Source: Aureisphaera galaxeae
GTDB taxonomy: Bacteria; Bacteroidota; Bacteroidia; Flavobacteriales; Flavobacteriaceae
Reading direction: 5' to 3'
Assembly (NCBI RefSeq): GCF_028561275.1
Contig: NZ_JAQQTF010000010.1
Location: 62,001 to 126,000, forward strand
DNA: 64,000 nucleotides
This document shows, piece after piece, positions 37,885-47,545 of this stretch. Both the position numbers and the translations under genes were made by a program. How positions within the stretch are numbered: position 1 is the first letter of the stretch; every line of letters starts with the position of its first letter. The notes beneath the pieces are model-generated. The model saw only the letters and a list, made by a program, of their open reading frames with translations, was not told where the DNA came from and ran no database searches.

Positions 37885-40800
37885 ATGAGAACAAAGTTTA
37901 GTGGAATTTTAACGCTATTACTGGCGTTTGTAGTGCAACTTACGTTCGCACAAGAAAAGACGGTCTCAGGTACGGTGACAGATGAAACCAATCTGCCATT
38001 ACCTGGGGTTAATGTTATTGTAAAAGGCACATCTAATGGTACTCAGACCGATTTTGATGGAAACTACTCCATCAATGTGGCTGCAGGACAAACATTAGTG
38101 TACAGTTACCTAAGTTACAAGACCGAAGAGAAAGCTGTGACGGCTGCTACGTCCAACATCTCTTTCGCAATGCAGCCGGATGCCTCGATCTTAAACGAGG
38201 TGGTAGTAACTGGGTTTGCCGTTAAAAAAGAGAAAAAAGCTCTTGGGTACTCGGTATCATCCATCCAGCAAGAGTCCATTAAGGAAAGTCCACAGACTGA
38301 CCTTACTCGTGTATTGACCGGTAAAGCTGCTGGTGTTAATATCACGACTCAAAATGGTTTGTCTGGATCTGCCAACAAGGTAATTATTCGAGGTACCAAT
38401 TCCTTCTCTGGTGACAACAACGCACTTTACGTAATTGACGGGGTGCCGATTAGTAATGACACCAACGAGGCCGGAAACTTTGTTGACGGTAATATGGGAT
38501 CTAGCCGTTCTTTCGATATTGACCCTAACAACATTGAGCGTGTGGACATTCTTAAAGGTTTGGCTGCAACTACGCTATATGGATCTGAGGGTCGTAATGG
38601 GGTAATCCTTATTACAACTAAAACAGGAAGTTCTAGAGCTCAGAACACTAAGCAAGAAATCGAGATTTCTTCTTCTGTGTTCGTAAATGAGGTTTCTATT
38701 CTTCCAGACTACCAAGATCGTTTTGGTGGTGGATTCGACCAAGCTTTTGGATGGTTCTACAGTAACTGGGGGCCAGGATTCTACCGTGACGGTTTAGGTG
38801 GATGGGCAAATGACCCAGCGTTCGACGAGAACGGAACACTTCCTCACCCTTATGCTACTTCTAACTGGCTTGCTACTAACGATCCAGGATACCAAGAGTT
38901 ATTCCAGGACGCAAACGGAGAGCCTTTCAGATATGATTGGAAGCCAAGAAACAGTGTTGAGGAGTTCTTCCGTAAAGGTCTTGCTCTTAACCTTTCTGTT
39001 AGCGCAAGAGGAAGAAGTGAAGATGGAAAATATGGATACGGAGTTGTTTTCTCTCACCTAGATGAAGATGGATTTACTCCAGGAAACAACGTTAAGCGTA
39101 ACAACTTGACCATCTCTGGAGACGCTAAACTTAACAACAAAGTAAATATTAGAGGGTCTATGACTTACACCAAGACAGACCTTAAAACTCCTCCAGTAGC
39201 TACTAGTTTTGGTAGTAGTGTTGGTGGATCTGGTTCTTCTATCTTTGGTGACCTCTTCTATACTCCAAGAAGTATCGACTTCTTCGAGCTACCTTTCGAA
39301 CTTCCTAGTGGTGGAAGTATCTACTACCGAGATGACAACGCGATTCAGCACCCACTTTGGACTGCTAAGCACGCTCGTTTCTCTCAGTTAGTTAACCGTA
39401 TTAACGGATTCGCCGCTATCGATTATGATATTTCAGACAACTTCAACCTTTTCTACCAAGCGAGTGTTGATACATACTCAGAAGATTCTGTAAACAGACA
39501 GAACCGTGGTGGTGTAACAGGTGATATTAATGTGGATAGAGGATTCTACGAAACCGTAAATACTTCTAACACTATCTACGATCACAGGATTGTGTTCTCT
39601 GGAAACAACTTTAGCTTCTTCAACGAGAAGGTGAACATGAACTTCTCTTTGGGGGCAACTTCTAAGAGTACAGACTTTAACCGTTTAGGACTACGTAGTT
39701 TCAATCAGCAGGTATTTAACTTCTTCGACCACTCTGGTTTCGTAGAAAGAGTACAGATTGAGAACCACGTAAGAAGAAACATCGTTGGGGTATTTGGACA
39801 GATATTGTTAGACTATGATAACTACTTCTTCTTGAACCTTTCTGGAAGAAATGACTGGGTATCTAACTCTAACGACAACTCATTGTTCTACCCATCTGTA
39901 AGTGCATCTTTCGTACCTACAAGTGCTTTCAAAGGAATTACATCTGACAACGGTCTTAACTACTTGAAGTTGAGAGCTGGTTACGGAACTTCCGCAAACT
40001 TTGTTACTGGATATCCAACTGTAACCCTTGTAAACCTTAACACGCAAGCATTCCAAGATAGTGACGGAAATGACGTTACAACAAACACTACCGATAGTAG
40101 TATCGGTAACCCAGATATTAAGCCCGAGCTTTTCGAAGAGATCGAATTTGGAGCGGAAGGTAAATTATTCAACCGTTTAAGTTTTGACGTTTCTTACTTT
40201 ACAAGAGAGACTACAGACTTGATCGTTGAGGACCAGCCTATTCCTGCTTCTACGGGTGCACGTTTCACCGATAACAACATTGGTAAGATTGAATCTAATG
40301 GTATCGAGGCTGACTTAGGTCTTAACATCTTTAAGTCTGATACAGGTGGATTCGACTGGAAAGTAAATGTAAACTACACCACTTTCGAAAGTGAAGTAGT
40401 AGACTTAGGACAAGACACTGATCAGGTAGTATATGCTGGTTTCACCAACTTAGGAAACTTTGCTACCGTAGGAGATCCTCTTGGAGCGATCTACGGATCT
40501 AGAGTAGCTAGAAACGAAAATGGACAGCCGTTGATTGATGCCGCTGGTAACTACGTTGCTGAAAACGTAACTTCAGACGGATTGGTTCCAAAGATTGGTG
40601 ATGCTAACCCAGATTTCGTAATGAACTACATTAGCACCATGTCTTGGAAAGGACTTACGTTAAACGTTGCTGTAAACCACGTTTCTGGAGGTGATATCTT
40701 TACAACTTACGTATCTACCCTATTGGGTCGTGGTCTTACCACAGATACCGAAGATCGTTTAGGTACTTACATCCTTCAAGGGGTTAACCAAGATACTGGA

Positions 40801-41142
40801 CAGCCTAACAACATCCAGATCAACAACTCTGACTTCTACTTTACCAATGGATTCGCAAGTGCGGCTAGTGACCTATCCGTTTACGATGCTTCTGTAATTC
40901 GTTTACAAGAGGTTTCTTTAGGATACTCTCTACCAAGCAAATTACTTGAGAAGACTCCATTCGGAAGCTTTAGAGTTAAAGTAAGTGGTTTCAACCTTTG
41001 GTATGATGCCTACAACACTCCTGATGGAATTAACTTCGATCCTAACACTACTGGTCTTGGTGCTGGTAACGGAGCAGGATTCGAGTTCTTAACTGGTCCA
41101 AGTAGCAAGAGATATGGATTTAGTATTAATGCTACTTTCTAA
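37885..41142 (+). CDS. SusC/RagA-family TonB-dependent outer-membrane receptor (locus 2)
   Basis: 1085 residues. Signal peptide to about residue 22 (cut before QEKTVSG), carboxypeptidase-regulatory-like domain (VSGTVTDETNLPLPGVNVIVKG), plug with VIIRGTNSFSGDNNALYVIDG and ERVDILKGLAATTLYGSEGRNGVI, then the barrel ending SINATF. From about 38640 on, codons are drawn from a narrow set (AAC, GGA, TCT, ACT, CTT, GTA) like that of the ribosomal genes, which suggests very high expression. Its SusD partner follows 20 bases on. Substrate unknown. Confidence 0.94.
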   Translation: MRTKFSGILTLLLAFVVQLTFAQEKTVSGTVTDETNLPLPGVNVIVKGTSNGTQTDFDGNYSINVAAGQTLVYSYLSYKTEEKAVTAATSNISFAMQPDASILNEVVVTGFAVKKEKKALGYSVSSIQQESIKESPQTDLTRVLTGKAAGVNITTQNGLSGSANKVIIRGTNSFSGDNNALYVIDGVPISNDTNEAGNFVDGNMGSSRSFDIDPNNIERVDILKGLAATTLYGSEGRNGVILITTKTGSSRAQNTKQEIEISSSVFVNEVSILPDYQDRFGGGFDQAFGWFYSNWGPGFYRDGLGGWANDPAFDENGTLPHPYATSNWLATNDPGYQELFQDANGEPFRYDWKPRNSVEEFFRKGLALNLSVSARGRSEDGKYGYGVVFSHLDEDGFTPGNNVKRNNLTISGDAKLNNKVNIRGSMTYTKTDLKTPPVATSFGSSVGGSGSSIFGDLFYTPRSIDFFELPFELPSGGSIYYRDDNAIQHPLWTAKHARFSQLVNRINGFAAIDYDISDNFNLFYQASVDTYSEDSVNRQNRGGVTGDINVDRGFYETVNTSNTIYDHRIVFSGNNFSFFNEKVNMNFSLGATSKSTDFNRLGLRSFNQQVFNFFDHSGFVERVQIENHVRRNIVGVFGQILLDYDNYFFLNLSGRNDWVSNSNDNSLFYPSVSASFVPTSAFKGITSDNGLNYLKLRAGYGTSANFVTGYPTVTLVNLNTQAFQDSDGNDVTTNTTDSSIGNPDIKPELFEEIEFGAEGKLFNRLSFDVSYFTRETTDLIVEDQPIPASTGARFTDNNIGKIESNGIEADLGLNIFKSDTGGFDWKVNVNYTTFESEVVDLGQDTDQVVYAGFTNLGNFATVGDPLGAIYGSRVARNENGQPLIDAAGNYVAENVTSDGLVPKIGDANPDFVMNYISTMSWKGLTLNVAVNHVSGGDIFTTYVSTLLGRGLTTDTEDRLGTYILQGVNQDTGQPNNIQINNSDFYFTNGFASAASDLSVYDASVIRLQEVSLGYSLPSKLLEKTPFGSFRVKVSGFNLWYDAYNTPDGINFDPNTTGLGAGNGAGFEFLTGPSSKRYGFSINATF

Positions 41143-41162
41143 TTTTAAAAAAAGAATAAGAC

Positions 41163-42809
41163 ATGAAAAAATTAAATAAAATATCAGCAATTGTTTTTCT
41201 ACTTCTTGGACTTGCTTTTACCTCTTGCGAAACCACAGATTTAGATTTACTTGAAGATCCGAATGAGATCACGACGGATAACGCGAGTTTAGATCGTTTC
41301 TTAACGCGTATCCAAATAGACTTTGCAAGCTTCATACGCCAACAAGGTCGTAACGGAGCACAATTAACTAGAATGGAGTACATGTTCGGTAGAACTTATG
41401 TAAACAACTACCAACCTGTTGCTTTGGATGGTGAGTGGACATTGGCATACCAAAACATGTTTTCCGATATGGCAGCTGCCGAGCCTATTGCAGTAGCTAA
41501 CGAGAATTTCCTACACTTAGGAGTTATGAGAATCCTAAAAGGATATACACTAATCACTTTGGTTGATAACTTCGGTGATGTACCTTTTAGTCAAGCTACA
41601 AATCCTACCGAGTTCCCAGCTCCTGTTGCGGATCCTGGACAGGATGTATACACTGGAGCTATTGCTCTAATCGACGAAGGAATCGATTTCTTGAATCAAG
41701 GAGGAACTCCTCTTGAAAATGATTTCTACTATGGAAATAATGCTGACCAGTGGAGAAAGCTAGGAAACTCTGTTAAGATGCAAGCTTACCTTGCTAACGG
41801 AAACACAGCAGCTTTCAATGCAATTGCAAATAGCCCAGGAATGTATATTTCTTCTTCTGCTGACGATTTCGAGTGGCAGTATGGAACTAACGAGGCTAAC
41901 CCAGATACAAGACACCCAGGATATAACGCAGATTACAACACTTCTGGTGCTGGGCGTTATAGAGCTAACTGGATTATGCATACTATGTTAGAGCTTGGAG
42001 ACCCAAGAATGAGATATTACTTCTACCGTCAGAATGACTGTACTCCAGGTGCTTCTTGTGATCCTGATGGAAACCAAGTAACACTAAACTGTTCTGTGGC
42101 TCCTAGACCTGTACACTTCCCTAACGACATGATCTATTGTAGTGTTGAGGATGGATACTGGGGTCGTGACCACGGGGACAACAACGGTATTCCACCTGAT
42201 TCTTTCTTAAGAACTGCTGGAGGAGTTTATCCTTATGGAGGACGATTTGATGATGACACCTTTGGTTCTGCAACTGTAGGATCTGGTGGTGGAGGTGCAG
42301 GAATTGTACCAATCATGTTGGCTTCCTACACTGACTTGATGGTAGCTGAAGCTGCTCTTGCTGCTGGAAACAATGGAGCCGCTCAAACTGCCCTTCAAGG
42401 TGCTTTAACTAAGTCTATTGCCAAGGTGCAAGGATTTGGTAACCTTGACTCCGATGCAGATGATAGCTTCGAGCCAACAAGTGCAGAAGTAAATGCTTAT
42501 ATCAATACCGTTACTGGTGACTTCGCAAGTGCCAATAACGTTGGTAAGTGGGAAATCTTGGGTAACCAGAATTTTATCACTCACTACGGAAACGGTTTGA
42601 ACCCATACAACTTCTATAGAAGAACAGGTTATCCTAACGATGGATTACAGTTTGTTATCGATCCTAGCCCAGGAGGTTTTGTACGTTCTTTCTTTTACCC
42701 AGCTAACGAAGCTAACGTAAATGCGAACATTACTCAAAAACCAAACGTGGGTGTACAGGTATTCTGGGACAACAACCCTCCATCACCTGGATTCCCTCCT
42801 GCTAACTAA
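41163..42809 (+). CDS. SusD/RagB-family lipoprotein, SusD-like_2 type (locus 2)
   Basis: 548 residues. Lipobox TSC (LLLGLAFTSC, cysteine about residue 22). The SusD-like_2 subfamily is indicated by LDLLEDPNEITTDNASLDRFL, RILKGYTLITLVDNFGDVPFSQA and the QWRKLGNSVKMQAYL helix; it differs from the canonical SusD of locus 1. A run FGSATVGSGGGGAGIVPIML near residue 370 is glycine rich. Codon use is strongly biased as in the preceding gene. Binds substrate for the SusC barrel at the cell surface. Confidence 0.92.
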   Translation: MKKLNKISAIVFLLLGLAFTSCETTDLDLLEDPNEITTDNASLDRFLTRIQIDFASFIRQQGRNGAQLTRMEYMFGRTYVNNYQPVALDGEWTLAYQNMFSDMAAAEPIAVANENFLHLGVMRILKGYTLITLVDNFGDVPFSQATNPTEFPAPVADPGQDVYTGAIALIDEGIDFLNQGGTPLENDFYYGNNADQWRKLGNSVKMQAYLANGNTAAFNAIANSPGMYISSSADDFEWQYGTNEANPDTRHPGYNADYNTSGAGRYRANWIMHTMLELGDPRMRYYFYRQNDCTPGASCDPDGNQVTLNCSVAPRPVHFPNDMIYCSVEDGYWGRDHGDNNGIPPDSFLRTAGGVYPYGGRFDDDTFGSATVGSGGGGAGIVPIMLASYTDLMVAEAALAAGNNGAAQTALQGALTKSIAKVQGFGNLDSDADDSFEPTSAEVNAYINTVTGDFASANNVGKWEILGNQNFITHYGNGLNPYNFYRRTGYPNDGLQFVIDPSPGGFVRSFFYPANEANVNANITQKPNVGVQVFWDNNPPSPGFPPAN

Positions 42810-42829
42810 TATTTAAAAAGACACGTATT

Positions 42830-43420
42830 ATGAAAAACATTTTCAAATTTTTAATGATAGCGATGGTCGTTCTAGCAGGAGCTTCTTGCGAGGATTCAGA
42901 TTTGATCATCGACGAAGTACTAGACTCTGTTGATACCGAATCTGGTGCAGTTGTAAGAACTGTTGGTGACCTACCAGACTTGGTAACACTTAGCAATCCT
43001 GACAACAACTTTATCGAAATGACACTTGAAGTACAACAAGGTAATGGAAGCTTTGTACCAGACTTCAATGAGATTAGAGTATTTGTTCAAATGTGGGAAG
43101 ATCAAGACCTAACCACTCCTACGAGTGACGGTAATGGTAATCCTCTTTCAGAGCAATTCATCACTTCCTTTGCTGAAAGTGAGTTTAGTATAGATGCCAA
43201 TGCGTTGCCAAGAGGTACATTTACCATCCCTACGCAAACCATCTTAGATGCTTTTCCTGCGGATGCTAACATTACAGTTCCTACTTTCTTAGCTATAAGA
43301 TTGGAATTGGAAATGGCCGACGGAACAGTGTTCACTAACACAAGTGTTGGAGGACAGGTATCTGGTGGTATTTACTTTAACGCTCCTTTCTTCTACAGAG
43401 TTATCTTTATCAACTCTTAA
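42830..43420 (+). CDS. Surface lipoprotein of unknown function (locus 2)
   Basis: 196 residues. Lipobox GASC (MKNIFKFLMIAMVVLAGASC). The mature chain is acidic at first (EDSDLIIDEVLDSVDTESGA) and then beta-rich (FIEMTLEVQQGNGSFVPDFNEIRVFVQMWEDQDL, FLAIRLELEMADGTVFTN), the layout of small SusCD-associated binding lipoproteins. I do not recognise a named domain. It sits 20 bases behind SusD and before a strong terminator, closing the three-gene transcript, and corresponds in place to the small lipoprotein of locus 1. Confidence 0.7.
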   Translation: MKNIFKFLMIAMVVLAGASCEDSDLIIDEVLDSVDTESGAVVRTVGDLPDLVTLSNPDNNFIEMTLEVQQGNGSFVPDFNEIRVFVQMWEDQDLTTPTSDGNGNPLSEQFITSFAESEFSIDANALPRGTFTIPTQTILDAFPADANITVPTFLAIRLELEMADGTVFTNTSVGGQVSGGIYFNAPFFYRVIFINS

Positions 43421-43442
43421 GGAAGTTAAGAATCATAAATCG

Positions 43443-43478
43443 AAAAGGGCAAAGTTTTAAAACTTTGCCCTTTTTTTT
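43443..43478 (+). terminator. Terminator of the second SusCD operon
   Basis: A perfect palindrome with 16-base arms (AAAAGGGCAAAGTTTT at 43443-43458 and its complement at 43459-43474) and a T-tract to 43478. Confidence 0.9.
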
Positions 43479-43563
43479 GTTCATATACCCTTGATACTGT
43501 GAGAAAATGGACAAATATTCAACATTTAGCGGCTTTTTTAACAAAAAAAGCAATACATGAAAA

Positions 43564-43592
43564 TTGGTTTTACCAAAAAATTTGTACATTTG
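43564..43592 (+). promoter_or_regulatory. Promoter of the T9SS cargo gene
   Basis: TTG (43564-43566), 18 bases, TACATTTG (43585-43592): full consensus match. It shows that the secreted protein gene is transcribed apart from the SusCD operon, with a leader of about 25 bases. Confidence 0.75.
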
Positions 43593-43622
43593 AGATCATA
43601 TTAAACTTTAAATTTATCTATT

Positions 43623-44579
43623 ATGAGAAAAAATTATTTATTGCTTTTACTTATAGCATGCTTTTCATTTAGTGCAAATGCTCAGATCGACGCTTTCTTT
43701 GACGATCTTGAGGGTGAAACTGATGGAGCTGGTGTATGTAGCACCCCAGGACCAAACGAGTGGTGGATTGACTGGTTCTCTGACTGTTCTACAGAGGGAA
43801 CAGCAAGTAGCGCACAAGCGTTCAGTGGAAGTTTATCTTTCTATGTTCGTCCATCCGATCCAGGAGCAGGAGACGTTATCGATCCTGTACTAGACTTGGG
43901 TAACAAAATCTTTGGAACTTGGTACCTAAGCTTTTGGTACTATGTACCTAGTAACATGGAAGCCTATTTCAACATCCAAGGTGTGACTCCAATTGCTGGA
44001 GGAGAGTGGGTTGTAGGAAACATTCCTTTCAACGGAGACTTGCTTACACCTGGTGAAGGACAAATTGACAACTCTGCTTTAGGAGCTGTTACTTTCACCT
44101 TCCCACACGACCAGTGGTTTAGAATCTACATGGGATGGGATATCTCTGGTGGAATCTCTACTGCTACTTGGTTCATGTATGTTGACGGTAACGAAGTAAT
44201 TCCTCCAGGAACTGCTTTCACTGATTCAGGAGGAACTGTTCCAACTGGATTGGGAGGACTTAACTTCTTCTCTGTAGGACCAAACAACGAGTACTGGATC
44301 GATGATGTAACTTACTCTGAGACTCCACTTTCTGTTGATACTTTTGAAGCTTTGAATATTTCTGTATACCCGAACCCAGTTCAGGACAGATTGAACGTTC
44401 AAGCTCAAGAAGCTATCTCTAACGTTGCTATCTACAACGTATTGGGTCAGCAAGTATACTCTGCTTCTAACATTGATGCATTGTCTACTTCTATCGACAT
44501 GTCTCAAATGACAAGCGGAGCTTACATCGTACAAGTAGAAGTAAACAACCAAGTTGCTACTACTAGAATTGTAAAGTAA
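43623..44579 (+). CDS. Secreted protein with T9SS type A sorting domain, function unknown
   Basis: 318 residues. Signal peptide MRKNYLLLLLIACFSFSANA, cut before QID. The central part (about 25-235) is a beta-rich, aromatic module (WWIDWFSDC, GTWYLSFWYYVPSNMEAYFNIQG, EYWIDDVTYSE), like a jelly-roll carbohydrate-binding or laminin-G-like fold, but without a recognised family. The C-terminal 70 residues are a T9SS sorting domain (LNISVYPNPVQDRLNVQ, VAIYNVLGQQVYS, SGAYIVQVEVNNQVATTRIVK). It is exported and fixed to or released from the cell surface. Codon bias as in locus 2 and its place behind it hint at a shared task. Confidence 0.85.
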   Translation: MRKNYLLLLLIACFSFSANAQIDAFFDDLEGETDGAGVCSTPGPNEWWIDWFSDCSTEGTASSAQAFSGSLSFYVRPSDPGAGDVIDPVLDLGNKIFGTWYLSFWYYVPSNMEAYFNIQGVTPIAGGEWVVGNIPFNGDLLTPGEGQIDNSALGAVTFTFPHDQWFRIYMGWDISGGISTATWFMYVDGNEVIPPGTAFTDSGGTVPTGLGGLNFFSVGPNNEYWIDDVTYSETPLSVDTFEALNISVYPNPVQDRLNVQAQEAISNVAIYNVLGQQVYSASNIDALSTSIDMSQMTSGAYIVQVEVNNQVATTRIVK

Positions 44580-44601
44580 TCTCTTACTCTATAATATTAA
44601 G

Positions 44602-44630
44602 AAGGGCTGTCATACGACGGCCCTTTTTTT
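44602..44630 (+). terminator. Terminator of the T9SS cargo gene
   Basis: GAAGGGCTGTC-4-GACGGCCCTTT with one G-T pair and a seven-T tract, 22 bases behind the stop. Confidence 0.85.
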
Positions 44631-44668
44631 ATTCCATATAATCTTATATTCGCACAAAATATACTTTC

Positions 44669-45412
44669 ATGAGTAAGGAACACATCATCTTTGGTATTTA
44701 TCCCGTTCTAGAAGCGGTGAAGTCTAATGTAACGATCGACAAATTATTTGTTCAGAAAGGAATTAAAAACACGACCATAGATGAGATTGTTACTACACTA
44801 GAAGAAAGCAATACCTCCATTAGCTTTGTGCCCGGAGAAAAACTGGACAAGCTTACCCGGTCCAACCACCAGGGCATTGCAGCATTCTCATCCCCTATCG
44901 CTTTTCAATCTATAGAAGATGTTGTAGAGAAAGCTCTTTCCAATGAAAGCAAAGCTCCCTTGTTTCTAATACTGGATCAGATTAGTGACGTCCGTAACTT
45001 TGGTGCTATCATCCGTACGGCTGAATGTACTCACGTAGATGCCATTATCATTCAAAAGAAAGGTGGGGCCCCTGTAAGTGGAGATACCGTAAAAACTTCG
45101 GCTGGCGCCATTTTCAAGACCCCCTTATGCAAAGTAGACCATATTAAGGACGCTATTTTTTATCTACAAGGTTCTGGAATAAAAGTGGTCGCTGCCACCG
45201 AAAAAACGGAACAGTCCATTTACGATTGCGATCTAACCATACCCACGGCCCTTGTTATGGGATCTGAAGGTAAAGGAATATCCAAATCGGTATTGGGCCT
45301 TGTAGACGAACGAGCTTCCCTCCCATTGTTAGGCGAAATCAATTCTTTGAATGTTTCGGTGGCTTGTGGAGCCTTTCTGTATGAAACAGTACGTCAAAGA
45401 AGGAATGTATAG
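44669..45412 (+). CDS. rlmB: 23S rRNA (guanosine-2'-O)-methyltransferase, TrmH/SpoU family
   Basis: 247 residues. N-terminal substrate-binding domain (IIFGIYPVLEAVKSNVTIDK, LTRSNHQGIAAFSSPIAFQS) and a SPOUT knot domain with motifs LDQISDVRNFGAIIRTAE, VMGSEGKGISKSVL, and LPLLGEINSLNVSVACGAFLYE; the asparagine-serine of motif 3 is in place. The best match is RlmB, which methylates G2251 in the P loop of 23S rRNA; another TrmH-family target cannot be excluded. Start ATG 44669 follows a near-consensus box TATATTCG. Convergent with the rhomboid gene. Confidence 0.88.
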   Translation: MSKEHIIFGIYPVLEAVKSNVTIDKLFVQKGIKNTTIDEIVTTLEESNTSISFVPGEKLDKLTRSNHQGIAAFSSPIAFQSIEDVVEKALSNESKAPLFLILDQISDVRNFGAIIRTAECTHVDAIIIQKKGGAPVSGDTVKTSAGAIFKTPLCKVDHIKDAIFYLQGSGIKVVAATEKTEQSIYDCDLTIPTALVMGSEGKGISKSVLGLVDERASLPLLGEINSLNVSVACGAFLYETVRQRRNV

Positions 45413-45414
45413 CC

Positions 45415-46179
45415 CTATTCTTCTTCCTTATTGGCTTCCTTATAAAAATACTTTATTCTAATGATCCGTTTTGGCCGGGCCTTTGCTTCGGCTTCCTCCT
45501 TCATTAGCTCTAATCGATTTTCTATGAAGTTCCCATCCTCATCAAAGTGTTGCAAAAAGACATCGTCCTCTTCATTGTAGTCTTCTTTCTCCCATTCGTA
45601 TTTCTTATTCTCCACGGGATGGTGTCCTTTAAAAAACAATGCCAAAGCTATTCCTACCAAAAATCCGGAAAGGTGGCCCTCCCATGAAATTTTTGGATCC
45701 ACAGGGAATAAATACCAAACCATACTTCCGTACAAAAAGACCACGATTAATGACAGGGCGATCAATGGAAGACGTCTAGAGGCAATCCCCTTAAAAAACA
45801 AGAAAGCCGCCAACATATACACGATACCACTTGCCCCAATATGCAGTGCGGGTCTCGCAATGATCCATGTAAGCAAACCTGTTGCAACAAAACCTACGAG
45901 CAAAACCTTCCAACGAATACCCCGATAGAAATAGAATAACCCCATGCTCAAAACAAAGAGGGGAATGGAATTATTGAATATATGGGAAAGCCCACTATGT
46001 ATGAAAGGAGCGAAAAGCACCCCTCTTAATCCTTTAAGTGTTTGTGGATATACGCCCCACCGATTAAAACTAACATCAAAACGCACCTCTATCCAATACA
46101 CCATCCAAATTGAAAAAATGAAGAGTAAGGGATACAGTACTACATCCGTCGAAAATCTGAGGGCTGTCTTTTCTTTCAT
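45415..46179 (-). CDS. Rhomboid-family intramembrane serine protease
   Basis: 254 residues from ATG 46179; a TTG eight codons upstream is in frame but not needed. About six membrane segments. The active dyad is S117 in HIGASGIVYM and H169 in WEGHLSGF; the HSGLSHIFNNSIPL loop (61-74) supplies the oxyanion histidine and asparagine. The C-terminal 70 residues are a charged cytoplasmic tail (EKEDYNEEDDVFLQHFDEDG). It cleaves membrane proteins within the bilayer; substrates unknown. Two bases from the convergent rlmB stop. Confidence 0.88.
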   Translation of the reverse strand: MKEKTALRFSTDVVLYPLLFIFSIWMVYWIEVRFDVSFNRWGVYPQTLKGLRGVLFAPFIHSGLSHIFNNSIPLFVLSMGLFYFYRGIRWKVLLVGFVATGLLTWIIARPALHIGASGIVYMLAAFLFFKGIASRRLPLIALSLIVVFLYGSMVWYLFPVDPKISWEGHLSGFLVGIALALFFKGHHPVENKKYEWEKEDYNEEDDVFLQHFDEDGNFIENRLELMKEEAEAKARPKRIIRIKYFYKEANKEEE

Positions 46180-46254
46180 TGATTTATGCTTGTCAAAAAA
46201 CAATCCAAGTTCTAATTTATGATAAATTGTCAGTAATCCCCTTTGGAATAAATG

Positions 46255-46262
46255 GTAACTTT
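46255..46262 (+). promoter_or_regulatory. Promoter -7 box of rarA (TAACTTTG)
   Basis: TAACTTTG matches TAnnTTTG and ends 5 bases before ATG 46268, so the message is nearly leaderless. No TTG at the expected -33 spacing. Confidence 0.5.
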
Positions 46263-46267
46263 GTTTT

Positions 46268-47545
46268 ATGAGTACGCCTCTTGCCGAAAGAATCCGTCCA
46301 ACTTCCTTAAAAGATTACTTGAGCCAACAACATTTAATTGGCCCAAAGGGAGCCTTGTCATCCCAATTATCGACCGGTATGATTTCTTCCATGATTTTCT
46401 GGGGACCGCCAGGAACGGGAAAAACGACCTTGGCCAATATCATTGCAAGCGAATCGAAACGTCCATTTTATACCCTTAGTGCCGTGGATAGTGGAGTAGC
46501 CGCAGTGCGGGAGGTGATTCAAAAAGCAAAGAAAAGCGATGACTTATTCTCGACCAAGAATCCCATCTTATTCATAGATGAGATTCACCGTTTTAGTAAA
46601 TCGCAACAGGATTCCCTTTTGGGAGCTGTAGAGAAAGGATGGGTTACATTGATTGGAGCGACTACAGAAAATCCCAGTTTTGAGGTAATTCCCGCTTTAT
46701 TATCCAGATGTCAGGTATATATCCTGAAAGCCTTTTCCAAGGAAGATCTGGAAACACTTATAAGAAGAGCGATAAAAGAGGATAAAATCTTATCCCAGAA
46801 AAAAATTGAACTTAAAGAAACAGAAGCCCTGATTCGTCTTTCTGGTGGCGATGCCCGAAAGCTTTTAAATATTCTAGAACTGGTGGTGCTTTCTGAAGAA
46901 TCGGACAAAGTGGCCATTACCAACGAAATGGTGACCCAGAAAGTGCAAAAGAACACCGTGCTCTACGATAAAACGGGAGAACAACACTACGACATTATTT
47001 CAGCTTTTATAAAATCCATTCGGGGAAGCGATCCAAATGCAGCAGTGTATTGGCTGGCCCGTATGATCGAAGGTGGAGAAGAAGTGAAGTTCATTGCAAG
47101 GCGTTTGGTGATTCTTGCCTCAGAAGATATCGGCATGGCCAATCCGACAGCTTTGGTGCTCGCCAACGCTACTTTTCAAGCAGTGAATACCATTGGATAT
47201 CCCGAAGCAAGGATTATTTTGAGTCAATGCGCAGTGTATTTGGCGACCTCTGCCAAAAGTAATGCTTCTTACAAGGCCATTAAGCAGGCTCAGCAGCTCG
47301 TAAAACAAACGGGAGACCTATCTGTGCCATTATCCATTAGAAACGCTCCTACGAAGCTTATGAAGGAGTTGGGATATGGAGACAATTATCAATATGCCCA
47401 TGACTTTGAAGGAAACTTCGTTCCACACGAGTTTTTACCTGAAGAAATAATAGGAACCCAATTGTACAATCCCGGGAATAATCAACGGGAAGCTGCGCTT
47501 CGGAATTATCTTTCGAAATTATGGGGAGATAAATATAGCTACTAG
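46268..47545 (+). CDS. rarA: Replication-associated recombination protein A (MgsA/RarA AAA+ ATPase)
   Basis: 425 residues. AAA+ core with Walker [10 protein letters not shown] (46-54), Walker [15 protein letters not shown] (101-114), sensor 1 [10 protein letters not shown] and the RIRP/ALLSRC arginine-finger region. The C-terminal tetramerisation domain has [31 protein letters not shown] and [14 protein letters not shown], which are specific for this family. RarA acts at stalled replication forks. Overlaps the convergent downstream gene by 4 bases. Confidence 0.95.
   Translation: MSTPLAERIRPTSLKDYLSQQHLIGPKGALSSQLSTGMISSMIFWGPPGTGKTTLANIIASESKRPFYTLSAVDSGVAAVREVIQKAKKSDDLFSTKNPILFIDEIHRFSKSQQDSLLGAVEKGWVTLIGATTENPSFEVIPALLSRCQVYILKAFSKEDLETLIRRAIKEDKILSQKKIELKETEALIRLSGGDARKLLNILELVVLSEESDKVAITNEMVTQKVQKNTVLYDKTGEQHYDIISAFIKSIRGSDPNAAVYWLARMIEGGEEVKFIARRLVILASEDIGMANPTALVLANATFQAVNTIGYPEARIILSQCAVYLATSAKSNASYKAIKQAQQLVKQTGDLSVPLSIRNAPTKLMKELGYGDNYQYAHDFEGNFVPHEFLPEEIIGTQLYNPGNNQREAALRNYLSKLWGDKYSY

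Noticed and set aside
39209-39391. Plus-strand ORF inside the second SusC gene
   Set aside because: Out-of-frame reading of Ser/Gly-rich barrel codons.
42121-42398. Two minus-strand ORFs inside the second SusD gene
   Set aside because: Shadows of a strongly biased coding region, rich in His/Ser/Gln from complementary codons.
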